This document shows positions 38,996 to 49,296 of a stretch of DNA of 64,000 nucleotides, one piece after another. The stretch covers positions 47,306,001 to 47,370,000 of the forward strand of contig NC_077222.1 of NCBI RefSeq assembly GCF_024763615.1. The letters are read 5' to 3'. How positions within the stretch are numbered: the first letter of the stretch is position 1; every line of letters starts with the position of its first letter. The notes under the pieces were generated by a model that saw only the letters and a program-made list of their open reading frames with translations, was not told where the DNA came from and did not search any database. The translations under genes and the position numbers were made by a program. This stretch comes from Phlebotomus papatasi (Eukaryota > Arthropoda > Insecta > Diptera > Psychodidae).

Positions 38996-41946
38996 TTGGT
39001 CTGCGAAATTAAATTATTCCAAAAAATTATAGTAAATAGAGTGCAATTGCTTGAATAGATTTCGAAAAAAGTCGAGAAAATCTTCAAATTCTTAATATAT
39101 GAAATATATTGAGAAATTAGAGACATTTTAGGAAAAAAAAAATTGAATCCTTCCAGCTCGGGTCAGGTGGATCGGGGGCGTTAAGTTTTTTACTACTCGA
39201 ACTGGAGCTGAAAGAGTAAAAGATATCGACTCCTCGTCATCGATGACGCCCAATAAAAAAAAACAATATCTCCAGACGTTTTTTTTTTCTTTTTCCCCTC
39301 ACCCGCCCTATCCAACACCTCCAAAACCATATTTTTTTTGGTTTTTCTCAAAATTGGCCCAAGCTTTTTCAATGATTTTCAGATAAGTGATCCACGCGAT
39401 CATTTCGTCCAAACATACACATAACCGGAAAATTCGTTATTTTGAACTATTGTAGGTCATAAGTCAATCACTTCGACTTTGGAGGGCTCATTTTAACCGA
39501 TTTGGTTTAGTCCTTAAAACGTTAACTGATCAAAATCGTTTCACATAAACAATAAATAATTACTCAAATCGTAAAATTTTTTATAATAAATATTCACTGA
39601 CCCAAATAAGGAAAGTCGGGGTAAAATAAGCCAGATAAAGAAATTTTTCCTGGCCTATAATTTGTGAAAAACATCTTTTAATAAGATTTTTAATGAATTT
39701 TTGAAATTTTTGAAAAAAAACTATTTTAATGAATAGGAAGGGCGGTAATTACTTTGATTATAGGACTTTGCCTAATATTCCATCTAAGGAAAATCCCACT
39801 GTATAATTTTGCCCCTGACTAATACCGGCCGGTCTCCCGAACTTTTTCAAAAATTAGCTTAAAAAAAAATAATAATAATAAAAAGACTATTCAACTTTTA
39901 ACACTTTTTGTGGTATTTTCCAATATCATGTTTCTGTATTAGAAAGATTCTACTTGAAATTATATTTCTCGAATATGAAGGATAAAGAAAAACTAATAAA
40001 TTTTAGGTCATAGTATTGAATCTTTCTCTAACTTAATTAATCTTAGTTATTTAGATAGTGCGTTTGAGATTTGAAACTGGTTGTCTATAAATTTTAAAGT
40101 TATTAAAAGTATATAACAAACACAATAAAATATGAGGTTTTCATTGCAATTTTTACGCAAATTTTCCATTACTGTATTACCTTATCTCATACTCAGTGGC
40201 ACTAGGTGAAAATAATATAAGAAAATTGAAGTTATAAAACGAAAATTCGATAAACGGTGAGCAAAAAAAATCTGTAAGAGAAATTAATCGTACAATTTTT
40301 TTTTGCTCACCGTTTATCGCATTTTCGTTTTATTTCTTCAATTTTTTAATATTATTTTCACCTAGTGCCACCGAGTATGAGATAAGGTAATACGCTAACC
40401 GTGAATTTGCGTAATGCGTAAATTATCGAAATATGGTGAGCATTTTACTGTCAATGTGATTCATGCCCTAAATATTCGAAGAGGAAACTCTACCTGATGC
40501 CGATACATATTGACTAAAGCTGGATCAAGTCCTGCCGCAAAATGCGGCTGTGTTCCTGCCAATTGACCATTCCCAACAAGCATATGCCCGTATGAACCGT
40601 CTTCGCGAACTAGAACTTGCACAGGAACTCTTTTGGTAGCATTGAGAACTGCTGCCTCGTGTTGTTGTATCTGTTTCCGTTTGGTTTTGTAACGGCGATT
40701 CTGAAACCATATCTTCACTTGGGTCTCAGTGAGTCTCAAACTTTTAGCCAATTCCGATCTCTCAGGTCCGGACAGGTAGCGCTGTTGTGCAAATCTTCTC
40801 TCCAGTTCAAATACCTGAGCATGACTGAAGGCAGCTCGCGATCTCTTTTTGCGGCTCGTGGTGAGATTATCCTCCATATGATGGAGGCCCAGGTTGAACT
40901 GAGGAGGTGGTGAATCTCCATCTGTAGAATTATATTCATACCCTTCAACTAATTATACTAATTGGTTTATATTAATAATATGAGTAACTATACAAAATGA
41001 AAAGTCATTTCCCAAAGCTACCACACAAAAGGTGCTCTCGTAACAATTTAGTGTCTATTTCCCACAACACTTTTGTTTGCATTGCTCCTAAATCCGACGA
41101 TGAGTCAACATGTTGGTGCCCACCGTCGGAGCTCCAATAGATCCTTGGTAAATTTGTTATAAATGGATATCAATATTATAGTTGACGATATGGCGTTAAA
41201 AGCTTTCCACGTAATCCACCGGAAAGTAATTTAAAACATTTTATTGAATCGGTGGAAACCATCGTTCATCCCCAGTCCCATATAAAACACTTTTCTTCAC
41301 AAATGTGAACCGTGAAATATACCACCTTCGAGAGGCGCATGAAAAGCCATTAGCTAATGTATTTCGCGCGTGTCCTGTGATTATCGGGGTTTCAGTGAAA
41401 ATTCCTAAGTAAATTGTTGACTTGAGTTGCCTTAGTGACCTCACTTGACTCACCTGAATCTGTAGCTGTACGTCTCATGTCTAGAGGTGAGTCCATTCTT
41501 CCACTGTATCGACCCATCCGACCATCGAGGAGCTTCATTGAGGATCCATTGGGATATACTTCCTCGCACTCTCCATCGGGTGATAATTGATCCCGTTTCT
41601 CATTTTCTACGAGAAAACAGTCCAATGATCCTCGACGTACAACCGGAGCTGAACAGTTATTATTGTTGAAATAGATAGAATGACTTCCTGGTGATGCCGG
41701 AAAGCCACCTCTACTGGTCTTCATGCCAGTAGTTGGACTTTCTGATTGACGTCTCATTAGTCCTGTGGCTACCCTGAGGGATCGGTCACAAGATGGGAAC
41801 TTGAAGCACTTCACTGCACCGTCACTACTTATATCGAAGGATTGATCTAAAGGATATTGCACTGAAGAATTGCTTCGCGTTAGAATATCGTTAATGGAAA
41901 AAGGAGTATTAGCCATTGTCTTTGTTGCGACCGATTGGAAACTCAT
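36332..41946 (-). CDS. bap: bagpipe (Nkx3-class) homeobox protein, three exons
   Basis: NK-class homeodomain transcription factor. In Drosophila bagpipe acts in the nucleus to specify visceral (midgut) mesoderm. Exons on the minus strand: 41946-41454, 40921-40494 and 36673-36332, with donors CAG/GTGAGT and CAG/GTAGAG and acceptors CTACAG and TTGCAG. Phases 1 and 0 join cleanly into 420 residues. An EH1/TN repression motif, NTPFSINDIL, sits at residues 13-22. The homeodomain is residues 189-248, starting KKRSRAAFSHAQVFELERRF and containing WFQNRRYKTKR, with Tyr54, the mark of the NK-2/NK-3 group. KRVPVQVLVREDG follows it, as I remember for bagpipe. Exon 3 is proline- and tyrosine-rich (PAVPFPYFYPSK), continues VNMYRHQ from exon 2 and ends in an acidic tail. 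The start is the first ATG of exon 1, with a second ATG ten codons on. Tinman lies 7 kb upstream on the same strand, the order expected of the insect NK cluster. Confidence 0.95.
38020..38290. promoter_or_regulatory. GC-richer block in bagpipe intron 2
   Basis: A non-repetitive stretch near 50% GC inside an AT-rich intron, with GATA-type motifs (CTGATAG, GCGATAAG, AGATATC). No splice-consistent exon was found, so an intronic enhancer is the likeliest reading. Confidence 0.35.
38293..38350. repeat. tandem TGTCCAAATATA repeat
   Basis: The unit TGTCCAAATATACAGCCAA recurs with periods of 23 and 21 bp, two full units and a partial third. Its CCAAATATA core is CArG/MEF2-like. Confidence 0.7.
38620..38705. 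mobile_element. decayed half of the palindromic MITE
   Basis: AGATAAACTTATAGCTGAAT and the following TTCTTTACAG...CTCGAAATGTGTGCAACTCA match one arm of the element at 22470-22795 with several changes. The other arm is missing. Confidence 0.65.
38943..38993. repeat. A-tract and (TA)n microsatellite
   Basis: About 15 A followed by about 17 TA units in bagpipe intron 2. Confidence 0.95.
40153..40414. repeat. foldback element beside the bagpipe intron 2 donor
   Basis: Two arms of about 110-120 bp are inverted copies (CTTATCTCATACTCAGTGGC at left, the complement at right, then AAAACGAAAAT and GATAAACGGTGAGCAAAAAA). They are separated by only about 25 bp. The right edge is 80 bp from the exon 2 donor, so the transcript could form a long hairpin there. 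Confidence 0.85.
40922..41453 (-). other. bagpipe intron 1 (532 bp)
   Basis: The intron begins GTGAGT and ends TTCTACAG. A TCAAGTG motif, the published Tinman-binding consensus, lies at 41442-41448, only 5 bp inside the donor end. Confidence 0.85.
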
Positions 41947-41997
41947 TCCACTATAAGTATATTTTATTCAACAAACACTTTTAATTATTCCCGAAGA

Positions 41998-42004
41998 CAC
42001 TTGA
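41998..42004 (-). promoter_or_regulatory. TCAAGTG motif in bagpipe leader
   Basis: The minus strand reads TCAAGTG about 50 bp upstream of the bagpipe ATG. It matches the TYAAGTG consensus of Tinman. A second copy lies in intron 1 (41442-41448). Seven-base motifs occur by chance several times in 64 kb, so the proximity of the pair to the promoter is the only argument. Confidence 0.4.
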
Positions 42005-42159
42005 GCTTCTGTTCTTGGCTACACTCTGAACACGTCCGACCTCGTTGGCTGTTGGCAGCACTTTGAGCTGAGTTGAGCTCTAACCACCCGCACTTACCGA
42101 CTCAACTGTATGCACTCACTCTACCGAATCCGATCCCTAATAACACCCGCGCTGAGTAA

Positions 42160-42196
42160 ATTCTTATGAGGGTCGTGGGAGTGCTCTTCTTATACA
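42160..42196 (-). promoter_or_regulatory. candidate TATA-type core promoter of bagpipe
   Basis: On the minus strand TGTATAAGAAG gives a TATA box at 42194-42189. A CTCATAA initiator-like motif follows, with its A at about 42167, some 27 bp downstream. Transcription from there would give a leader of about 220 nt before the ATG at 41946. The leader (41947-42170) is GC-richer than the DNA beyond it. Confidence 0.5.
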
Positions 42197-42199
42197 GGG

Positions 42200-44089
42200 T
42201 TATTTAGAAAACGTTCCAAGTTAAAAGATTATTAAAATTAACCCATGAAAAATTTAATTATTTCAAAATTATAATAACACAAAAAGACAATTTTAAAACA
42301 TAAAAAAAAATTCTTTGAATTTGTTTCTATTCTATAAAAGACTTTGAGTAAAATAGAGTAATTTGGAACCGTTTCCAATTTGAAACATTTGAGATTTTCG
42401 CACTGTTTTAGATTGGCAAACTGTTTTTCGTAGTTGTTTTTTTTTTTAAGTCTAACACAGCGAGAAAATCTGAAAATTCCGAATTGGAAATGGTTCTAAA
42501 TTACCGATTTGCACTAAAGTTTATTAATAATAAATAAATTCTCCAAAATGAAATACCTCTAATTCAAGTTAAGCTCTAATTAATTAGACTAATTTTTAAA
42601 ATATAATACAGAAATAACTGATAGTTTTAAAGCAATAATGAATTTAAAAAGATCAAAAATTATTAGGGTGAAAAGAGATAATCTTTTACACAAATTATAC
42701 AAATGAAATCTTTTGTATAATTTTAAATTGTCAAATTTTCTCATTGTTTCCTATGAGACAAAAAGAAAAAGAAGGCAACGAAGAAGTAAAATCTCTACAT
42801 TCAAGATTTCTTTTCTTTTGACATTTTCTTTTCCTTTGACCATTTAAAAAACAGTGAAGAAATTTCAAAATTCCAATTTCAAAACGATTTCACATTACTT
42901 CATTATAACCCACGACTATTAAAAAATTCTAGTTGGTCAGATAATTGCTTTTTTTTATTTCTCCATTTAAAAAAATAGCGAAACATAAAAGTTATTTATT
43001 ACACAAATTCTTGTTACCTGATGACAAACTCACTAATTTGGGTAGGACAGTTTTAAATGAATTTCTGAACGACAAAGTTTGAAAGGATGAAATTTCCATT
43101 TGTCTACTGGCAAAGAGAATTTCACTAATGAATTGCAATGGAAATTTAGTAAATTAAAAAGGTATGCCAGTAACAGTAGAATTATTTCATTCAGATTTTC
43201 TGGGGGATCTTATAGATGAGCCCTTAATTTAAAATTTTAATACAATACGGGTTTCAGACCTAAGGCTTGGCCAAATGGTTTTTGGAATTTTTTTTTCAAA
43301 AACCAAAAAAAAATTGATATTTAGGAATTTGAAACCTTTGGAAACTGGACTAAACCTCTAGTCTGAAGACCATTTTATCGTATGATTCCAATTGTACTAA
43401 TTTTCATCTGTTTTAGAGTTGACAATAAACTTTCTGCAATAAAAGTGAGACCTAATTTTACTTACAATAAACGCCAGAATGCTAATGATCTAAGACAGTG
43501 CCCATGCTTAATACGGTATCAAGCTTTGCAATAACTAAATTTTACCTATGTTTCGGGATAAATGTGACTGCGCAATATAATTTTTAAAACTGGGTAGATA
43601 CTCTTCCCTAGTTCTTTAAAATATCAGCGCGTTAAGTCATATTTATTGAGATACACAGGAAAATTTTAGTCATTACAAAGCTTGGAATCGTACGAATCAC
43701 GGGCACTTTCCCCTACTACTAATAGTCTACATGTTTACGATTGAATTTAGTATTGTGCTACATACAAAAAATAATCTGAAATAAATCGAGACAATTTTTT
43801 TATCAATTTAGGTATAACTGTCGTAGATAAAATATGTTAAACACATTCAAACTGATGATCCCAAAATCATCAATTGGTTCAACTAGATTGTCAAATGAAA
43901 GCTCAAGTTCAAAAATTTAAAATTACTTTATTTTGTTACTAATAACAAATTTTGAAAAAAAAGAATTTATTTAAATGAAACGCTTTGAAAATGTATTAAT
44001 TTTGTAATTATCATAAATTATATTTTTTTTCTCTAAAAATATGAGACATTAATTTGTTTTTAGCTTCTTTGGATACAGATTTTAAAAAT
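42200..44089. other. gene-free stretch upstream of bagpipe
   Basis: AT-rich sequence without recognised genes, repeats or clear regulatory motifs. Confidence 0.55.
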
Positions 44090-44660
44090 AATCCTGTTAA
44101 TCTGAAGTCAGTATATTTGTGCGCTTATGCCGAAGCACAACGCGTGATTTTCTCACAAGGGGAGAGCCACAAAGTGCGGGATTCCGTCTTTCTTTCTCAC
44201 TCAAGACTAACTCGCGAGACTCTTCGGATTGGCTAAGAGTTCGCTGCTCTTACGCCGATTGGACGCCTTTTGCTCATTGAATTTCGCTTAAGTATCTCCA
44301 CTCCGTGACATGAGGATTTTCCGACGGCTGTCACTGGCATTGTGATGGGCGGGAAAGTGGCAATCTTACACAATGGGAGATAAATTATCCCTCTATTTCC
44401 ACCAGTTTTTCACCATCCACTTTGTCCTTTCCTCATCTTCCGTTAATTTCAGTGAGAGTGTGTACCACAGCCTCTGGCTAATCTCTTTAATACGTCAAAT
44501 TAAAAGAAAGAGGGTGAGTCAAAGGGCCTACGGATATCTTCACCAATTATCCTATATAGTTTTCCATCTCACTGCCACTGAAAACCAGCAATTTGCGCTC
44601 ATTAATGCACTAATAAGTGTCGATTGTGGTTTCCCCTTCCAAAAGGAAAAGTGAACAAAA
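44090..44660. promoter_or_regulatory. GC-richer block upstream of bagpipe
   Basis: It lies 2 kb upstream of bagpipe, is non-repetitive and carries two ATTGG (CCAAT) motifs (44226-44264) and GGCGGGAAA (44348-44356). Its open frames match nothing I know. An enhancer or an unrecognised promoter is possible. Confidence 0.3.
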
Positions 44661-45331
44661 AATATTGATCACATTCTATCATCCCAAAATAAGTAGTATT
44701 GGAGTACTATATGGTTCACGCAGAAAGGAATAGTAGAAATGACAAATATTTATCTCTGTCAATATGTTAATCCATTAAGGACTCTTTGATATCTATTAAT
44801 GCTCTCATTGCTATTGTATTAAATTTCATATCAACATATCAAACATGATGGATCATCTCACTCGGGGTCGTAAATTGATTATTTTTATTTGACAAGCTCA
44901 TATTCATTGGTCTTTTAATGGGAAATTTGATTTCCCGTGCAAAGGGAACAATCAAATATGTACCTACATCTCTACACATTTTACTGTTGCGATATATGGT
45001 AATGATTTAAAATTACTTAAATAATAACGATAGTGTTTTGAATGATGGTAAATCGAGTGTCGATGTTTCGAGACTCTGGCGGTAGATAGTGAAAATGTGT
45101 GAAACATGCAACTTGGCTGTTTCCTGTTTTATCTTCTTGACTACAAGCCAATTTCTTATATACTATTTCATTGCTCGAGCTCGAAGAAAGAATTATATAT
45201 ACATTCCACTACCACTTTATTTTTAGCGTTGTTTGTGTTGGTAAGTACATAACTAGATAAAAAGGACCTTTTGTTTTTGTACTTTATTCTTAATATTTCA
45301 TACTTTTATATATATACATATTACATACTAA

Positions 45332-45548
45332 TAGGGGGAAGTGGAGCACCTATGAATTGGGGCAGTTTTGAAATTGGGCTTTTTCCGCTATTTTTAAATG
45401 GAATTGAGCCTCATTATAATGTAATCTAGCTTTATAATTGGTTTGTGGGACATAAATTACACCTTGATAATATCCAGTTTTATTTAAAAATAGAAGAAAG
45501 CCAAAATTTAAAGCTGCCTCATGTCATAGGTGCCACACTTCCCTTTTA
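45332..45548. mobile_element. 217-bp MITE, TAGGGGGAAGTGGAGCACC end
   Basis: The left end TAGGGGGAAGTGGAGCACCT is inverted at the right (AGGTGCCACACTTCCC); the inner GGGGCAGTTTTGAAATT also has an inverse partner. TA is at both ends. Confidence 0.8.
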
Positions 45549-45709
45549 ATATATATACAATCTACAGTTTATTTTAACAATTTTATATTGAAAGAACGGA
45601 AAGGATTAAAAGAAAAAAAATATTTACCAAATTTTCTCATTTACAGATCAAAAATGTTTTTCGAAGATTCCATGTTGTTTTCTCTTACCTGTATAACTAA
45701 ATAAAATAC

Positions 45710-46677
45710 TAGGGGAAAGTCGTCTGCCTTTAAATGCAGCAGCCTTCAAATGTTGCGATTTTTTCGTTGTTCTCAAAAGCATAAATTATATTCTATTAAC
45801 TATTAGGTAGCTATCCATCATCCTCACAAATCATCAAAAAATGGAGAGCCTAGCTCCTATTTCCTAGATGCTAGATCAAAAAAAAATGAAAATGAGCTTT
45901 AAACTGTAATTTTGATGTTCCACAAATCATGTGATTTTTCATAGTAAAAATCATTTTACAAATACATCTTCCATTGTGGCACATAGAAGGTTAATCAGGC
46001 TTAATATTTCTGTTAATACATTTTGGTTCAGATGACACAATTTTTGTGGGTGGCAAAAATTTGCAAATATCACCCTGCAGCAGCCTTTAAATACTAATGT
46101 CGTGTGCCTTTAAATCCTATCTTTCCCTACATCAAAACATGTGAAATCGAACTCCTACTTTTCTCTGACGAACGTTATACAAATACTTATAACCTGCTAT
46201 CTTGCTTCGGCCGGGATGTTTCAAGTTGACAATTTTCAACTTCAATGGCTTTTTCTTCTAAATTTTCATGTGCAAAACAGTGCTTCAGAAAAATGTGAAG
46301 AAAAGTTATTGTTTAATGTCTTTTGACTGCAGTGAAGATTTTAGTGAGTGCGTTAGGCTTCAACCTAATCATTTATAGCCCATTTAGTTTTATTGATTCA
46401 ATATTCTCAGTGAAAAAAAAAACATTTAAAGGCAGCTGCCTCGCGTTTGAAGGCAGACTATGCCAGCTGCCTTCATACAAATCGACATCACTTTTTTAAT
46501 TTCCTCAGAAGGAAAAACTTAGGATTTGCGAGTGCTAAATGAGGTACTCATATACGCCGAATGAACAAAAGAATTTTTTGGTGTAGTAGAAAATAAAATC
46601 CATTTTGTGGATTCTTCAGAAAAAAATCTTAAATTTGGAACTCCATTTTTCGTTTGAAGGCAGACGACTTTCCCCTA
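45710..46677. mobile_element. 968-bp MITE, TAGGGGAAAGTCGTCTGCC end
   Basis: Ends TAGGGGAAAGTCGTCTGCCT and the exact complement. The subterminal TGCCTTTAAATGCAGCAGCC unit recurs inside in both orientations (for example near 46080 and 46430). The open frame at 46141 has no known domain, so the element is non-autonomous. Confidence 0.85.
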
Positions 46678-47349
46678 TATCTGGATCTTCTCAATGCAAG
46701 ACGAATGAACGAATGGAAAATAACGAGACGATATTTTTGAAAATCATCTATCACGTAAAATATATGAATTATTATATCAAAGAGCCAATTACCGATTCTT
46801 CCCAAGTTAGAAAGCATAGATTTAAGGCTTCTAAAAGCCCAAATAGATTTGGCCTGATGCTTGAGGATATTTAGCTCGCGAGGTTTAATGGTAAGGATTA
46901 GGTAAAGAAAATTTTTGCAAGGACCCCTCAGTATTTTTGGACTGATCTTGTACCTCTAATGGTTTTTGCCTTTTGGAACTTAAGATGTCTAAGACTTTTA
47001 AAATTAATACCATCTTGGCCTAATTAGCTAAGAAATGAAATCATTATGGATGAATGGGGCTCTTGAATTATGATACAGTTATTTAAAAATAAATAATGTT
47101 AGAGTTTAAAAACGCAATATACGAATGAGTCTAATATATTATATAAATTAAATTTCAACATGAAAATCAATGATCAACCTTATATCATTTATTTATTTAT
47201 TCAGATATGCTTATGTTAGCTGTTACCATAAAATATGTGAATATGGCGTCATATGCCGGATTTCCAGAATTTTCCCGCCTTGTGCATCTGACTCCATTTT
47301 GTTATGTGAAAAATTCAGAAAACCCGATTTTTTGTTTCCCCCTTACCTA

Positions 47350-47362
47350 CCCCCCCCCCCCC
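47350..47362. repeat. 13-C homopolymer
   Basis: Thirteen consecutive C in AT-rich DNA; the length is uncertain. Confidence 0.85.
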
Positions 47363-47772
47363 TAACCAAGGTCTTAGGTCTATTTTGACCAGTATCCTAT
47401 GTTGAAAATCCTTTAAAAGTAAAAATAGATATCAAAATCATCAATCTATAAAATTAATTTAAAACAAATGGTGAGGAAAACAATAAAGCACAAAGGGGGG
47501 ATCTTACACATTAATAGCCATACTGCAGTAAAACCGGAAAACCCGATGTTGAAATGAAAATTTCTTCATACTTCATTTAAATCAAAACGCAATAATTCGT
47601 GAACTATCGCATCTTTTTCAAAGTTTTTTTTTAATTGGTCTACAAAACTAGGTCTAGAAAATGATGGTAAATAGAGTAAAATTGCTTGAATAGATTACGA
47701 GTAAAGTTGAAAAACTATCACATAATAAAAATTAAATTTTCGTGAAAATTAAAATAAATCGATAAGTACTAT

Positions 47773-47988
47773 TAGGGGAAACTGGGGCACCACCAAACAC
47801 GGGGTACCACCAAACACTAATTTTTATTTATAAACTACTTGGACTATCTCGACCATTCCTTCAGTGGACAAGCATCCCTATAGTGCCTATAAATTCCTAT
47901 CGGTCTTATCCTCTGAAGTCGAATATCCGATTAAAAAATCGCAGTGTTTGGTGGTACCCCGTGTTTGGTGGTGCCCCAGTTTCCTCTA
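47773..47988. mobile_element. 216-bp MITE, 46-bp inverted ends
   Basis: The ends start TAGGGGAAACTGGGGCACCA and contain a doubled ACCACCAAACAC unit. The 46-bp arms are almost identical, which suggests a young insertion. TA is at both ends. Confidence 0.9.
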
Positions 47989-48369
47989 CTATACAATTAT
48001 TTACTTTTTTTTAAAATCGATCTACACAAAAAGATCTTCAAAATACATCTAAAAGTATTAAAATCGGTACGATAATTCTCAAGATTATACAGAAAAACCG
48101 TGTTATGCTCATTTTACAAAATATCTGAGAAACTGCTGATTTCTAAAAATTCGGTTACTCATTTTCATGGGATTCCTATGTAGCCTGTAAGTATCAAGCC
48201 AATCGAAGCTGGTGTCCCAACTTGGTGATTTATACTAGGTGTAATTATGAAAGAGTAACATCTAATAAACTGTATGTTTTGTAACACAGGAGAATAACGA
48301 AGGAACATACATAAACAGCATGAACTTTTAGAGAATAGAAAAAAGAGGGTGCGAATAATTTTTTTCCTC

Positions 48370-48592
48370 GTAACTTTAACATTTTTTAGGTGTAAAAATA
48401 TATCAACACTTTGTAATGTTAATTTTACACCTTTTTAAGTGTAAAATTTAAGTGTAAAAAGGGTAACTTTAACCCATAATCCACCTAAATTTATTACACA
48501 CAATATTAACACCGATTTCGGATAAATAATGCAGGGTAAAATTAACATTTCTGGAATGTTATTTTAACTTTTTCGGATTTCTCTCAGTGTAG
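48370..48592. repeat. possible MITE with AGGTGTAAAA repeats
   Basis: Repeated GTGTAAAA/TTTTACAC units and a CACTGAGAGAAATCCG-type end (minus strand at 48592) suggest a small element. The matching left end is not clear. Confidence 0.35.
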
Positions 48593-48855
48593 GAATTAAC
48601 GAGGAACCAAAATCTATATCTCATTCCCATTGGCTTCAGAGCTAATACCAAACAAAACGTGTAGACCTAATACAATCTAATCATTAGTCTGTAAAATTTC
48701 AATACTTCGAAAACCACATAGTTATATTTGCATTTTTACCATATGAAAGTTTTTAATTGAAAAGAAATATTATTTTATTCATTTTTATAAACAAATTAAA
48801 TTCTTCATAGTTTCTTTTTATAATGCGGTAACAATCTATAATAATACATAATCTT

Positions 48856-48861
48856 TTTATT
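48856..48861 (-). terminator. possible polyadenylation signal for tinman
   Basis: The minus strand reads AATAAA about 436 nt after the tinman stop codon. The surrounding sequence is AT-rich, so this is only a candidate. Confidence 0.3.
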
Positions 48862-49296
48862 GCAAAACCAAAACTCATAAATAATAAACACCTAAATATA
48901 TGCCTAACCAAAAAAAAAAGAATGAGAATGAAATACTATTGGAATAGAGAGTGTGTGGTGAAAATTAGAGCTAAGGGTATCATATCTAAAACAGGCAGCC
49001 ATTTAATGGCTTTATAAAATATTTTGGGTTATCAAAATGCTGTCTTAGTCGATGAAAACCAGATGCCCTTTCATAAGTTATATAAATGTTGCATGTAGGA
49101 GAAATTAATACCATTTTCTCTCCCATCTCCATTGGAGTCTGCGCTACGAATATATATTGTACAAATAGCACGAAATGATTGATTGGATTTCATACTGAAA
49201 ATTTTGAGTGGGACGAGAAAAACCGCATGAATTATGTACATTATCAAGTTATTTAATTGTCCTTCCAAGACAGTACAAATGGTCTCATTTTCAGGT

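Larger units (their letters stand above)
36674..40493 (-). other. bagpipe intron 2 (3.8 kb)
   Basis: This is the long intron between the homeobox exon and the C-terminal exon. It holds a foldback element next to the donor (40153-40414), a (TA)n tract, a decayed half of a palindromic MITE near 38620-38700, and a GC-richer block at 38020-38290 that could be an enhancer. No further coding exon is recognisable in it. Confidence 0.85.

Noticed and set aside
44373..44654. 93-codon frame upstream of bagpipe
   Set aside because: No domain or conserved motif recognised; kept only as part of a possible regulatory block.
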